Source of the DNA: Chionis minor
Taxonomy: Eukaryota; Chordata; Aves; Charadriiformes; Chionididae
Reading direction: 5' to 3'
NCBI GenBank assembly: GCA_013398295.1
Contig: VZSF01008885.1
Span: 749,153-813,152, forward strand
Length of the DNA stretch: 64,000 nucleotides
Positions 27,478-41,890 of the stretch are shown here, in pieces; within the stretch, counting starts at the first letter, position 1; each line of letters begins with the position of its first letter. The translations under genes were made by a program, and so were the position numbers. The notes under the pieces were generated by a model. The model was not told where the DNA came from. It worked only from the letters and a program-made list of their open reading frames with translations, and made no database searches.

Positions 27478-27672
27478 CTGCGCTGCTGTCTTGTCTTGTT
27501 CGCTCATCTCCACGTTCTGCAACGCAGGTGTGACAACTGGTGGAGGAGGTGCTCTGCGCTTTTTCACTTCTGGGTTTGCTGTCATTCCCGAGATGTTACC
27601 AAGGGACAGTGATGAACCCAGGCTACTGGAACGAGAATTCACCGAAGGAGAATTTGGTGCTGTGGAAAAACC
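27478..27672 (-). CDS. COBL: COBL exon: first KKRRAP (syndapin-binding type) motif (195 nt)
   Basis: The exon encodes GFSTAPNSPSVNSRSSSLG, then SSLSLGNISGMTANPEVKKR with the motif KKRRAPPPP, and ends SEQDKTAAQ. It matches human COBL from GCLTTPNSP to the first KKRRAPPPP. In mammals these KRAP motifs bind the SH3 domains of syndapin/PACSIN proteins and so link COBL to membranes. The stretch before the motif is rich in Ser and Pro. The acceptor is CCATTTACAG before GGTTTTTCC and the donor is CAG followed by GTAACAG. It is phase 0 at both ends, 65 codons. It stands alone, with an intron of about 23 kb on each side. Confidence 0.95.
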
Positions 27673-30600
27673 CTGTAAATGGATTAACATCTTGGATTAA
27701 CATCGCTTTTTAAAAACAATGGGAAAGAAAGAAGAAAAACAAGACACATCTGGTTACCGTTTAAACAATGATATAAATAATCATGTATGCTCCTCTGCCA
27801 AACTTGCTGAATTGCAAACTGTAACTTGTGGAAACTTCTAAAGGTCAACTGGAACAAAGCTTACAGGCAATACTAAAAAGTCAGGAGACACAATGAGCAC
27901 CTACTGCAATTTAACAGTACTATTGATGGGAACACTACTGCTGCCTGATATTTAAAATATAAGCCTCAACAAGACACATAATTATGGTTATCCAAACACA
28001 TTTGCAGTTGTACTTCAATTACAAGCAATACACATTTCTGAAAGCAAGATTTACTCTTAAATGAGAGCACTGTATTAATCACACGCTGTCTGTGACCCAG
28101 GCTTGTCTATTTTATTATCAATTTGCCTGATTTACCTGAGTCTTCTCTGCAGATTTACGCAAGAGAAACTCTGCTACCATCAAACTATTTCAAATTTACA
28201 TGCATGATCATTTACAATCTACTGAAAACAACCACTGAACCTGGTCCAAAGAAGTCCTACTGACAGGCCCCACTCTGGATTTTAACAGACCCAGATCAAA
28301 GCAGATGCAGAAACTATTTCAATAATTCCTTAATGTTAAAAAATATTTTAGTTCTCACTGAACACTTAATAAAATCAATGGAAAAAGTTTCACAATTTCA
28401 GATCAAGGCTTTAATACATTTTTATACTAATATACAAGCAGAAATATATGCAGTCATATAGTAATAAATCTAAAAACAGGAAAGACTAGGAAACACAATT
28501 GCTTGAAAATGTGCATTTTTAATTTAGTTTTGACAATTAAATTCAACATAATTAATTTTTTGAATCTGCTAATAAATATCTTGCAAAAACTTCTCCCTCA
28601 AGACCTGTGAGTCACCTTCTGCTAGTTTTAATTAAGAGACTCTTCCATATTAAATTGAAGATTTTACTTTTTAATTCAGCTATGAGACGGTCACTTCTCA
28701 GAAATGGCTTCTGTAAAATCACCACTGATACCAATCCACCATGAGCTGGAGCAGGATACCTATTCTGGAAGCACAAGCTGATGACCATGGTTGATAACGC
28801 TATTCTTATCGCAACAAAACATGCTACCGCACTTGCAAAACTCACTCATCAAGGACATAAAGCTCTCAGGTGGAATTTTGTCCAATACCAAAGAATAGAC
28901 TTTGGCACGAAACTAAAGGCCACCACAAATCCCATCACTTTCCAAATAAAAGAGGTAGTTCTTTGAAATGAAGTTCTCCAACCTGGAAAGTGCTGGAAAA
29001 TGCTTTGCCTCGACTGTATGGCTGCCACGTTGTGGTGGATATCTGGACTTCCGTAGGAGTGTAACTTGCACTGAATCTGACTCATAACAAGGCATGATAA
29101 TTCCTTTCCACAAGTGTCAAGAGCAACCTTAGGTAAACATTAAAAACTTGCGGCAGCAAGCTCAAAAAGACAATTTTAGGACTGTTGAGTAAGCACTGAT
29201 GAAGCAAAAAGCGCTAAAAAAAATAGAGCAATGCAAAAAGACACAGGTTAATACAGGTTTCTGACTGCCTGGTAAAGTTCAATATCCTGCAGATTTCCGT
29301 GAAAGCAATTGAAAATACTAAATGCAGATAGCAAACTAATTTGTGTCTTGTCCTCCATTTACTATGCATGTGATAACTATCACGGACTTAAAACTATCAG
29401 CTGGACGGTTTTATTATCTTTTATGTCGCACGCTGCACAGCAGACTTCACCTTGGAACAGTGTATCTGTCACAAACAGGGCACATTACTGGTCTTCTCTG
29501 ATTGACTAGAGTTTTACTGAAGAATTAAAGCAGTATTTCCCACATCTTTTTCATCACCATTTTCTCTGAACTGAATAGCATCAATAGCTTCCTCACCTTT
29601 CTAGCAAATGGAAAAAAAAGCTCGAAGTGGAAGGTACAGTTTAAAAGATTAGGTCTAATCTTACGAAGAAATACAATATTTGCTTGGCCTTATATCTTGG
29701 GCAGTGGAAAAAATAATTATCTCATCTGTAACCTGCACGTTTTAAGTCATTCTTAGTGCATATTGTACTCAGTTCTATCAAATAAAATTTGTTTACTCCT
29801 AAAGAAGTGACAGTGTTCACAGGGTGAAATATAAAGAAGTCTCCTCTTTTCAGGCACTTATAAAATGATTGAACAAAATAATTTTAAAGGGTATTCTACA
29901 GGTATGCGTTTGTGACTGTTTTAATTCTTTGATTTTCCTTGCTGGATAAAAAGGTTGAGAAATTTTGTTTAAGAGATTTAAAGATGCATACAAATAATAA
30001 AAAACTCTTAAGACTTCCCTCCCAGTATTACAAACACAGGGTACCAGTAAGCAGATAGGACATATCTAGTTTTAAATTAATATGCTATTCAATTCTGCCT
30101 CAAGGTCTTGTGGCTGAAGAGCTATAAGAATTCTCTTCCAGACAACAGATCACTGTGAAGGAATACAGTGATGAACAACTAAACATTTTAATGTTGGGTT
30201 TTTTTAAAGCTTGGATTTTCTAACAGAAGATGCAGGAAAAAATTGTAATACTTACATGACACTATAAACAGTTTATAATAAAAATACTTTAATGAAAGTA
30301 AAAATAAAAACCTTGGAAATTCATCTATGTTTTCTTTTCCAAGTCCAAACTTTATATCAAGCCCATTATTTACTGACTGAGCATTTCAAGAATGCTCATG
30401 TTAAGACTCTTCCCCTAAAATAAAAGCTCGCTACAGCTTCCAGGGGAATGGAATGAGGACAACTTCAAAGTAGTTTTGAATGCCCCATCATTCAGCCATG
30501 AGAACTCTGTCTAACTGGAGGCAGACCTTCAAGCTCTCCCATGGGTATAGTCTTCTTCATTAGCTTTAAGAGAAAAAAAAATATGTTGGACACAAACCAC

Positions 30601-32852
30601 TGACACAAGCGTTTCTGGCATGACTCGTCTTTTATTGCAAACCTAATCTAGAGAGACAACGCCTTACCCTGCTTTTATATTTTATGCTGTGTTAGATGCA
30701 GTACAGCTTCTTTCCAAATCACCGGATTTTGGAAGTTTGGTTTTCAGGCAGGTTAGCAGGGCAACTATTAAGAGCATACAACATTAATTAAGCAAACTTG
30801 CTGGGACCTGATATGTACGTGCCATTTACTCAAACCCAATTCGTTATCAATGGATTGATTTAAGTGGAATTGCTGAAATTACGGCAAAGTAATTAAGAGG
30901 AAAGACAAGCTCAAGTATTGCAACCAATGTAGCTGGCTAAAAAAGTCAGCCCTTACCCTTTGTTTCATTTGACAAACAGATGAGCATGAATGTTCTGCTC
31001 AGAATCAAAATCAGTTCCTACAAACCATGCATTTTGTAACTGCAATGCAAAAACAAAAAAGAAAAAGAAAAAAAGGAAAAAAAAGAAAAAATCGTGTCAG
31101 AAAAAGAAATTTCATGGCAATGAATTATATAAAAAGCTTTTAAAAATGTCTCCCAACTTGTAAAACCACAGTCGTTGGCAGACCGCTAGTGTTAGAGAAC
31201 CTTGCTAGCAGTTCAAATAATTAAGTAATGCAAAGTAGCAAGAAAAAAGAAATAGTTTCCTTCCCTCCCCCGAATTAAGCCAAAGAAAAGACAGCACGAA
31301 CACAAATGCACCAGCTTAAGTCAGCAGTCAAGTTAGACTCTAGCTGAGAAAGGGTATTGAACACTTATCAAACCACAACCACAGCCTAAAGTCCACTTCA
31401 ATTCCATGAAGTAGAGGTTGGAAGGAGGCAAGAAACAGCAGCAGTACCTACACATGGTGCCATCAGGTTTCATGGATCCATTGTTTCACGTTATACTTGG
31501 CAGCTCCTTTTTTCTCTCTCATTAAACTTCTGAAATCTAAGGAACTTTCTTTTTTTATAACATACAAGATGCTTTTTTGGGGGTTAAACAGTTTCATTTT
31601 AGATTTTTTTCCTACTGATTCTTCTACTTGAGGTTTCGCTTTCAAAGACATTTTGGAAGAGCAAAGAGGGGCTGTTAAAAACACAGAAGGATGAAGGCTC
31701 GGAGTAACCTGGTGACTTAGGCATAGCAGTCCTTTTCAAAAGACACTGAGAAGTCAACTGTCTACAAGACTACCGAAGTCCATAGCCTGCTGAACTCAAC
31801 ACAAGCTAGATTAAGACCCTACAGCAGAGGCCAGTCCATGTTCCAAGGATATCAAGCTAGAATGCAATCATAAAACGTGTTTTACAAACTACTCCCTTTT
31901 TAAGGATGAACAGAAGCTCTGATACCTTATGGATACTTCTGAAAATGTTAATATTAATAAAGTGATGTAAGATTAATCTATTAAAAATATAACTGTACTG
32001 CTGTGAGAATTCTATTTTACAAAAATAGATGTGTATAAAAATGGAAGTCAGCTTATGTTTGTTTTCAAAAGATACGCCTCATATATAACTCTCTTACCCA
32101 AAGCCCTGTTATTAGCATTTCCTTGATTTTCTGATGACACTAAGTGGCATTTAAAGGTCAGCAAGGAAGAGACTGCAGCTTGCCTGTGAGAGTGATTTGA
32201 CTTCCCGTTCCCGGTCCACACTGGTCAATAAAAATTTTTCAAAATGTCAAGTTCTTTTCTTCTGAGGTTGCTACAGCCAGGCCTTTCTTCCGCAGCTCTT
32301 TGCCAAAACTCACATATTTGAGGTCCCAGTCTTGTTATGCAATTTCCTTCTGAGAAGTTTTTAAATCAAAAGTAATCAATTGAGATGTTTTTAAGCACTC
32401 AAAGTACCAGATGTATAAGCAAAAAGTAAGGGGTTTTATTTTTTCCAAAACAGAGATGAAAAATAAGAATAAAAATATCATAAAGGACATAATTTTTTTT
32501 TGCAAGTATACCGTGGGTAAATACTAAAGGTAAGATATAGAGCAGACAGACAAATCCATCTACTCAGTGACAGCAAGAATATTTATGCCTGTTGGACATT
32601 TAAATGCCATTAATGCAAACTTTTATTGATTTGCTTAATGACACCACAACTGATTACAACTGGCCACTTAAAACACAAGACAGGTCACTGCAGACCTACT
32701 GCACAAATTAAAGTTGAAGGCTGCTTTCCTTGATGTGATACTGAAATTCCTTACACTAGCACTAAATTTGACAACACCGAAACTGAATTAATCCAAGCTC
32801 CTGCTTCAAAACCAAAGCGTAATACTGTGGTCATGAGATTGCTTGGAGACAT

Positions 32853-32857
<5 letters not shown>

Positions 32858-32890
<33 letters not shown>
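32858..32890. repeat. 33-base A-run
   Basis: Uninterrupted A on the plus strand (T on the COBL sense strand). The sequence just before it does not look like a retrocopy or SINE, so it is probably simple-sequence expansion. Confidence 0.95.
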
Positions 32891-32893
<3 letters not shown>

Positions 32894-33004
32894 TGACTAC
32901 TCAGATTTTCCCTTCTAGCCAGCCACACTGAATAGTTTGTTTTTTGTACTCCCTGAAGCACTTCTGATTCTGGTATTTGCATACAGTCTGCCATCAGAAA
33001 GGCA

Positions 33005-33024
33005 GGGGGGGAGGGGGGGGAGGG
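33005..33024 (+). repeat. G-rich low-complexity block, possible G-quadruplex
   Basis: Runs of 7, 8 and 4 G separated by single A. Four-strand G structures could form on the plus strand; the transcribed COBL RNA would carry the C-rich complement. Confidence 0.8.
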
Positions 33025-36000
33025 GAAGAAGTTAACCTTTTCCTGCTCTGAACTAAAAAAAAAAAAATGCATATTTATGCAGTTTACTTTATGTTGCTTT
33101 TTTATGTCATTGCATTTTACTATTGGTAGGAAATAATCTGGTCACCCATCACAATATTAAAAGAGAAACAACTATTTAATTTCCACAACAGTAACTCGTA
33201 TGGGCAGTACCATGTCAATTTTATATGTCTGGCAAGTAGGCTTTCAAGGGTTTACTGTAAAAGTTTTGAGTTATACTTTGGATTTTGTACAACTACAGTG
33301 CTGTCTCATGCTTATATAAGTCTATTTTAGTATCTAGCTAGCAATTCCAGATCTTGTGGCCAGGGGCGATTTGGTGCACACCAGAAATGCTGGAGAACAT
33401 TCTCTCTCCTGTGCCCCTGCCTGTTCTCCCGCACCACTGCCAACCACATTTCTCTCCTTTTAGTACAAAGTTTGTTGATTGGAAATCTTAGCAGTGCCCG
33501 GTGCGAGCAGGTCACCTCCTTTACAAAGACATCTACTTTATCTCCCAGCACTGAAGTAGCATGACCAATCCACACCTGCAGAGGTTACTAAAACCTTCCT
33601 ATGACACAGGTCCACACCATCCACAATTATGCAGTTCTATTGCTTAACTATCCTTATCATTAGAATTTTTTTTCCTTGTACCTTAATTATTATTTCCCTT
33701 CCTAGAAGTTTATCTGATTACTACTTGTCCTCACTTACGTAAGGCCATGCGACGTACAGTCTCTCTATGTCTCTACAGCTAGGAGCGCAACCTTGGTTTC
33801 CAGCTCTAACTGATTTATGTTCACTTTGCACCTCCTGTGGCATCCAATCTCTGTCCTGGTGGAAAAGCAGAAAGAACAACCACCCAAGGGAGGGAACTAG
33901 AAAAATGGAAGCATCCAGGAGAAAAGCTTTCCAAAACAGACTGAGGGGGTTACGTTCACAGTTCGTGAACTTCTAAGCAGGGAACAAGTGTGGGCATTAA
34001 CTCACGCCCTGTGCGCTACAGTGAGGACAAAGAGAGTGCCCAACCAGACAGAGCTTCTAAGAATCTTCTTTAGTTTTTGTTACACTTCTTGTGTGTGAAG
34101 CAATAATCAAAACTCCCTTTCCATTTGAAAATCAGATGGCTACTGAATGAACATGACAAAAATTGTGAGCGAGTTGATTACTTTTTTTATGAACAGTCAA
34201 ATATTTTACTTTGATGTTTACAAATATAAAGTTTTTACTTAGTAGGTTAGAAAACATGGATTGGGAATACATGCATTCCAGTTAACCATGAACATATCTG
34301 TAAATTCTTCCAAATATAAAGAATCAGATGCAGTAAAACTAAGCCTAATTGCGAATATCAGTATCACTTAGTACTACAACCTTCTTCAGTATTCAGCCAG
34401 TCAGAGATCACAAAATTAATGAGTTCTCCAAAAGTTACTAAACTACCATGAGACACATAAAGCAGTGGAATACAGATCTCCGAATTCAACAATGTATATA
34501 TAATATTCAAGCAACTTGGAGATTTTCAAATCAGTCATATTTTTTCAAGATTTTACAATAGATGTGATTCCTCAGTGCTCTGGGAACAGAAGCCTTTGAA
34601 TCACCTCTGGTGATTTAAAATTCAATATATTTCCTCTAAATAATTTCTCCTGTTTACATGTTTCACTTTTCATATTTTCCCAAGTCACACTACTCTTCAT
34701 GCTTAACAAAACCTTTGTCTGTTACTGCTGCCCAATATCACTACGATGAACTCTCCCTGGTAGAATGAAGAAGTATCAAGGGAAATGGATGCAATCATTT
34801 TTTTCCATCACTGCAATATACACAGAAAGGGGAAAGACAAGCTAAGTTGATTTACACTTGCGTGCTTCTATCACCACTTCTGTTTAAGTGACAATGTTTT
34901 GCAAATAAATTCATAGTTTTTAAAAAAAGTAGCATCCCAACAGAATTAGGAAAAAACAACCTCTCTGGAGAGGAGAGGGGAGATGCTACCTTTTCTGAAT
35001 GGTGGGACAGAGGGAAAAAAGGCAGAGGCAGGTCTGAACAACTCAAAAGGTGGGAGCAGGCAGAATGCTGCCTGGTGCTAATGAGAAGACCGAAATGCGT
35101 AAATCAGTGTTTGGAAGGCACACATAAATCTTTTGGGTCCTCTCCTATCAATCTGGACACAAGTCACCACAGTAACCAGCAAGCACGTATCACGTGGCCT
35201 CGTGCATCAGAGCTGAGGAACTTGTTAAAAAGAAGAACAACATTATCTTTGATTCGGAGCCGTCAGCATTGACAAGTCGGCCTCAACTCAATGCAGTGAA
35301 AATACAATGCTGCAAGTCTTTCAACTGCATAATGTGTTTAATTTCTGTCACTGCATGTCCTATGAAGGATGAAAAACCGTTTTGCTGAAATCTGAAGCTA
35401 TTTAGCCACAAATGAACGAAATTTAGGTTGCTAAACATTCTTTTCTAAACAAATGTGATCAGCAAAGCAAGTAGGTGTATGTTCAAAAAGGCAAACCTCA
35501 GCTCATACCTGCAAAAGCCAACATATTTTCCACTTAATATTCCAGATAATAACCCACCTAATATTCTGCTTTACACTACGTTCTCAATTTCCAGAAATAC
35601 AGCTAAAAAGCTATACCACATAAAATTATTAGAAGATATTTCAGTGTTGGTATAAATCCAATGATATCCATGAAATAGCCACAAGCCTCAGCAAGTGTGC
35701 ACTACAGGTATCTTTGTAAGCAGATATACGAAAATCACCATGTTTAAAAAAAAAAACAAACCAAAACCAAAACAACAAACACATGCATGTCCAATCCCTT
35801 AAAACGTCACATTAAGGTGACAGACACATCACAGAGAAATCATAAGACATATATGCACATGCTTCCAGAACATTCCAACTTCCCTCATGTCCTTGTGCTA
35901 TGCACCCAATACCATCAAGCTAAATGACAGCACACAAAGCACGTGTTTGGGTTTGTTGTTTTTTTTTTTACTTTCTGGATGCATTTTGAATACCCCTAAA

Positions 36001-38394
36001 ATGTAAATATTCTTGCTTTTGCTTTGGCTACGTAAACCCTAGTGACACAAAACCATCACTAACATATCACAGAAAACATTTCTGCATGGGATACTTTCTG
36101 TGCTACTTGGTAGTGCAATGGAAACGTTCCTGTCTGTCACTCGGGTGGGAGGTAGGAGTGCAGGCTGCAGGCACAATCTGAAGTGAATTCCAAAGTCAAG
36201 CTGAACTGTGGCTGACAGTCTGGGATACTGGCAGATGCTTAGGATAAAGTTTGTTCGCATTTCATACAACTGTAAAATGATTTATCTTGACTTTCAGAAG
36301 CATGCGGACAACTTTGTGTCTCATTTGCTAGAGTGCTGTCTTGTCTTTTTTATTCTTCCCCCCTTCTTTTTTAATATAGTTTTGGGAAAATACCAGAATC
36401 AATTTATATATAAAATGCACCCTCTCAGGGCTGATTTACATCTTTCTGGTTAGACTGCTAAAAACTTATCTTCCACAAGCCCAACTCTCTTTGTCACAGC
36501 GCACTGTCAAAATGTGTCAGACTATAAAAAGGACCGTATTTTGAAAACAGATTTTTTGTAACTGTCAAAAATACAAATATGTAAAGGCAATATGGGGAGA
36601 AGGATTAAATTCAACATATTCGCAGAAGGGAACACCTAACAAAAATAGGCAGCCAGTAAGTTCAGCTGCTCACATTACTTACAATTTTTTTGATAGCTAC
36701 ATGCATATGTGCTAAATAAACATATCATTACCTGATAGTACAATAGACATGCACGGAGTTCAGTGAATTGTAAAAGGAAATGGGAAAAAAACGTGGAAAA
36801 CACTACAAGTCTCTTTTGGATAATTCTCCAAGTGGTACAAAAGCAGATGAGAAAGAAGTAGGAAAGAACACAGGAAAAAGGGAGGACAGAAACAAAACCA
36901 AAGTGGTGAAAACCACTTTCATTTATGGTGAAAAATGAAGTGCATAAATTCACCACATTTGACCAGAGAGGAGACCCTTGCAGAAATTCAAAGACAAAAA
37001 TCTGGGAAAGAACAGGAGCAAAGCAAAACGCAGAAGACTTCAGTAAATGAGATGGCAGAGTACTGGCTCATATCCCTGGGAAGAAACAGTGAACTAAGGA
37101 GACTGTGCAGGATACAAACCATATTCTGCAAGAAAACTCAATGATTGCTCACGTTAGCCCAGAAAAATGGCAATGTTAATGCTCACTTGTTGACATGAAG
37201 ATGGCAGGGGAAATGTCACATGAACAGAACTCAAACTGGTAAAGATTCAGTACTGAAAGGAATGTGGATTAATATACAGACTTGGGAATGTGTAATAAAT
37301 ATTTCTGTGGTAGGGATTTAATGCACACAAATACATTGGACGAGGCAGAATGGAAGAAAATAACCAAAGAAACATCTTAAAACCAACTAGAGAGGTCTAA
37401 AAGCCAATGACAGAGCCCAATGGAAAAATGCATTTTAAAGAAAAATGAAGAAAGAATTACAGAGGAAAATTCACATGGACTCAAAAATTCAATTCAATCC
37501 CAGCATAGAAAGAAGACAAAAAAATATCAAGCCAGAAGGAAAACAAGGAAAGAACATTTGAAAAGAGGCCATTTACACTTGGCCTTCGAAGCCTATTAGA
37601 TGATCTAGTGAGAGCAATCTTGGAAGAGTAAGGATGGAAAAAGCCAAATTTTTCTAACTCTGAAAAGGCTGGTTCCTCCTTTCACTTACACATTTGCACT
37701 ATGTGAAAACAGATTAGCTCAATCAAATAGTGTTGAACACCCAGTCGAAAATAAAAATCTGTCTTTATTAATGGTCTGGCAACAGGCTTCAGGAAACAGG
37801 GAGTTCAAAAGGTCAAAGACCAACAACAGCAAAAAAGACATTTTCATAATTTCCACTGGTGTTAAGCATTCATCAATCCTAAATAACCACAAAAAGGATC
37901 AGAGGTCTCCAGCTAAATAAATTCATCATTGCAATAAGAGTTTATTTTCTCTAGGCTTATTAATTCTTTTAAATCAATCAGCCAATGTGTTTGGTTCATG
38001 GAAGACAGCAGCAGTTATATTTGCAATATATGTCCTTCTGAAATTCAAAATATTTTGAAAAACTACTGAGAAGAACTTGTGCTGCAATAAATTCTTTTAA
38101 CATACAGGAACTATCAAACCACTAGAGCTGATCATCTTCAATATATTTTCATTGTAGATATGCCAATTTATACTGGAGGAGGAGATGGAAACTTCACATA
38201 AAACATACAATTTTAAAAATATCTGCTGAAATGTCTGCATAGCCAGTTTTTATGGGGATCAGAATTATGAATGGAATAGTTCCTGGCATGAGTTTTTTGG
38301 GTGTGTATTTGTTTGGTTTTGAAGAAATAATTCCTGCTTTTTACTGAAAGTATTTTTATTCCAGTTAAATTAAAAAGTGTTTTTCCTCCATTTT

Positions 38395-38657
38395 CATAGA
38401 ATCATAGAACGTTAAGGGTTGGAAGGGCCCCCTGGGGATCATCTCGTCCAACCGCCCTGCTAAAGCAGGTCCACCTACAGCAGTTTGCACAGGATGGCGC
38501 CCAGGAGGGTTTGGAATGTCTCCAGAGTTGGAGACTCCACCACCTCTCTGGGCAGCCTGTTCCAGGGCTCTTCCACCCGCAAAGCAAAGAAGTTCCTCCT
38601 CATGTTTAGATGGAACCTCCTACGTCCAAGTTTGTGCCCATTACCCCCTTGTCCTTT
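38395..38657 (-). mobile_element. 5'-truncated CR1 LINE, antisense on the plus strand (same sense as COBL)
   Basis: The plus strand shows the reverse complement of a CR1 3' end: CATAGAATCATAGAA at 38395, the two 8-bp tail units, then GGGTTGGAAGGGCCCCCTGG, ATCATCTCGTCCAACC, CTCTCTGGGCAGCCTGTTCC, AAGAAGTTCCTCCTCATG and CCCCCTTGTCCTTT at the truncated 5' side. About 263 bp remain. It is well preserved, hence fairly young compared with the other antisense remnants. Confidence 0.95.
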
Positions 38658-39304
38658 AAATGTCCATGTTAATGAAAGTGTTGTGCTTACACAAGTTTTC
38701 CAGAGACAAAATACATTAATGATGCATTCTCATTATCTTTCAGTGTCTGCTGAAATTCTGACACATATGACTTACGGCCTCTGAAAGCCTCCACTTATTG
38801 CTGATCATATATAGCTGATTGCTATAGCTGATTATGAATGGAGAAAATCAAAGGCAAATTTTCACCAAGATCTGCAGAACTTCTCTAAAGTCAAAGGAGT
38901 TGCTCTGATTACTCAAGATCAGGGAACTTACTTCTAGCTCCAGTCCCTATAATCCAATTCCCACACAAATACTTTGTTAATTTAGAATGAAGTTGTGCAA
39001 CTACTTTTCTCTTTGAAGTCTATGGTAACTGTAGGTGTTTAGCTAGACGGAGACAAATAAAATCATCCAACTGTCGAAGCAAATTTTCCAGAAGGAAGCT
39101 TTACACTTTTTAATGATAAAACATTGCCAAAACTATTACTGAAAAACAATGCAACCTCTGAAGATTTTAAAACTTAAATTAGAAGAACAAATCAGCTTTT
39201 GAACTCCAAAATTAGTGCAAATCTTAACACAAATCCTAATTACTGAGTCACTAAGAGGATTCACAACATGAATCAGAAGTCAACAGCCAGGAATTTTGCT
39301 GTTT

Positions 39305-39470
39305 CAATTAGCTTTTTCAGATGTCTGGATGCACACGTGTGGTATACATAACCTGTGTGTACATACGCATATCTACATACAAACACAGGTATGTATACAC
39401 ACGCAAAATTTATTACTTCAGTTAGCTTTTTCAGACATCTGTATGCACATTTGTGTACGTACACACACTG
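39305..39470. repeat. Partial tandem duplication, period 114 bp
   Basis: CAATTAGCTTTTTCAG and TCTGGATGCACA at 39305-39333 recur as CAGTTAGCTTTTTCAG and TCTGTATGCACA from 39419. The space between is rich in alternating purine-pyrimidine (CACACA, TATGTATA). Confidence 0.75.
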
Positions 39471-41856
39471 AGTACAACAGGTTGAGTCGGAAACCCCTAG
39501 GGTGGCCTAAGCAAGCCCCTAAACTCTATCCGCAACTCCTACACTCAGAACTTCTGGCAGCAAGTGAAGGCACCAAAGCAGACCAATCCTTTAAGGAGAT
39601 ATGACAGCTTGCTGCAGAAGACAAAAACAAAAGACAAACCTGCATGCATCATGCTCAGAGCTTGATGCTCAGGCATTGACGTCAACAAACCATTTTGAAT
39701 TATAACAGCTGAATACTTCATCCCAGATCAATGTCAGTGGTCAGAAGTACAGGGGGAAAGAGGTTTAGAGGCAACGCCCTCCTGCTGGACAATGGATAGA
39801 GCACATCCAGGTGTCCTACACATCCATCTTCTGTTTGATAACGCCTACAGATCAACACCTACAGAAATTAGGCTTGTCCCATTAAAGGAGATGAACAATT
39901 TGGAGAGAAAATATATATGCTTATAATTCGAAGAAGTCACAAGCAAATTTATTTCTGCATTTGAATCTTGCAAGAGCATGAAATTCAGACCCAAGCTTCC
40001 TCTCCATCCTGAAGGATTCTCCAAAGGCTATCCCCTTTGGAGGATAATCGATATCCTGAACATGCTGGCAAAAATCATGCAAGTTCAATAACTGGGCACA
40101 GAAGAACAGGTTAAGGTAACAAAGCAGACCCCGCCTTTGAATTTTCTTAGAATTAAATTTTAAAATTACTTCAAATGCCCTTGGCCTTTTATTTTTTCCA
40201 ATTGTGAGCACTCATTATTATCCTTTTAACTCTGACTTTGTCTAGGCCCGCCCACCTTCTAAATACAAGTGAAGTGAGAATATAGGATACTGCAGAGACT
40301 GGAAGTATAGCTGTGCTGGAGCCCAAGCTACTTCAGCCTTTTCACACTTTATATATATACATATATGTATGTAAGTTCATAATTTCTGTCTTTCTTTGGA
40401 GTATACTATAGCCAACAAAGTTTCTCCAAGGTTGACTTCCTAAGAAACTAATTTTCCCACTGTGAATAGCCTTGTTTCCTTTGCGAATTTAGTGTGAAAT
40501 ACTAAGAAATCACAGCTCTCCAACCTATTTATTCCCACTGACTGGACTATTCCAATCCCCTGGAGTGCACTCCCCACAGAGGAGCTGTAGCAGAAACTTT
40601 TCAAGCTCATTCCCAAATTTAACTGACACTGAAGTTAAAAACTGTGGAAATAGATACAACATATACCTACGCTTAGACTTTCACTGGCACAACTACACCT
40701 TAAACAGGGCAAGCAGTACTGAGAATTCTGCTTCCTTCTCTAGGTATGCACTGCTTCAGATAACAAAGAAAAACCTGCTTTTGCAACAAATTATTGGTTG
40801 GTGAAAGCCACTCCCTTCCTTTGCCACGGTTTGCAATTCATCTTCTACAAGACTTAACATGTTTACTTTGGGGTTTTCTTCTTCCCCAGTGAGAAAACGC
40901 TCTATAAATCGAGCAACTTCAAGGGGTTTATCTGTGTCAACTGTCCATCAAAAAGGAATAAATGTCTTAACGTTTCCAAATATGACAGTGAAAGTGTCAG
41001 AAGGTCTCCGTCCATGCAAAAACGAACCTGAAGTAGTGCAATAAAGAATGATTTTAAAATGGCCTAGTGCATATAATGGCTAACAACTCATAAAGGACAG
41101 GGTCCAAAGCCAGTTGAAACTAGCAGGAATTTTTCCACTGGCTGTAGCGAGTTCTGCATAAAGTCTCCGATGGTCACTCTAACTTTACAACGCCAAAAGA
41201 CAGTAATGCTCTGAACAATACTGTCGCTGTCCTTTCTCCAGGAAATCTTTTTCTTTAGTATACTTTCAAACCCAGTGAAAATCATAACACCAGCAGAGAA
41301 AGCATAGTTCTGATTTTTTAAACATAAAATTTGGCTCCAGATACCTATACTTTTATCTCTACTGCCAAAAAAATGAAGAAAGTAAAGCACCTCCAACAAA
41401 ACACACATGAGACGCATCTCAACCAATAGGCAAGGAGTTGTTTTAAAACCCTGATCAAAACTCAAGTTTAAAACCAAAACCCAAAAAACCCAGTGCCTGA
41501 TTGGACAGACCTGATGTACAGCCTAGCTGTGTAACTATTTGGTGAGGATTTTAAAAACTAAAACTAAAAACTACCAGCCCCCTAGCCCCTCACCCCAGAT
41601 CATTTTAAACAGCATACGAACACATCTACAAAGCTAACAGACCTTACACTACTTTCACCTTCAGCATGATGCTTTCTTTTGATATAATATTCAGCCACAG
41701 GAAATTAAAAAGTAGAACAATATATTAAGTCAGTTCACAATCCAAAGCAAAAACATTAAGAAGTCTCAAAGCACTGCCTTTCCATAGACAGAGGATAAAG
41801 TGGTTTTCTTCTTAATTCAAACAGGTCGCACACAATATTTTCTCCCAACCTCCCCG

Positions 41857-41890
41857 CCCCCCCGCCTTTTTTTTGCTTTTTAAGGGGGGG
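41857..41890. repeat. C7 / G7 inverted run with a T-rich loop
   Basis: Seven C (41857-41863) and seven G (41884-41890) flank a 20-base T-rich spacer, so a 7-bp hairpin stem is possible. It is low complexity and function is unlikely. Confidence 0.6.

Noticed and set aside
32806..33072. Minus-strand open frame with a long phenylalanine run
   Set aside because: It is a translation of the 33-base A/T tract, not a gene.
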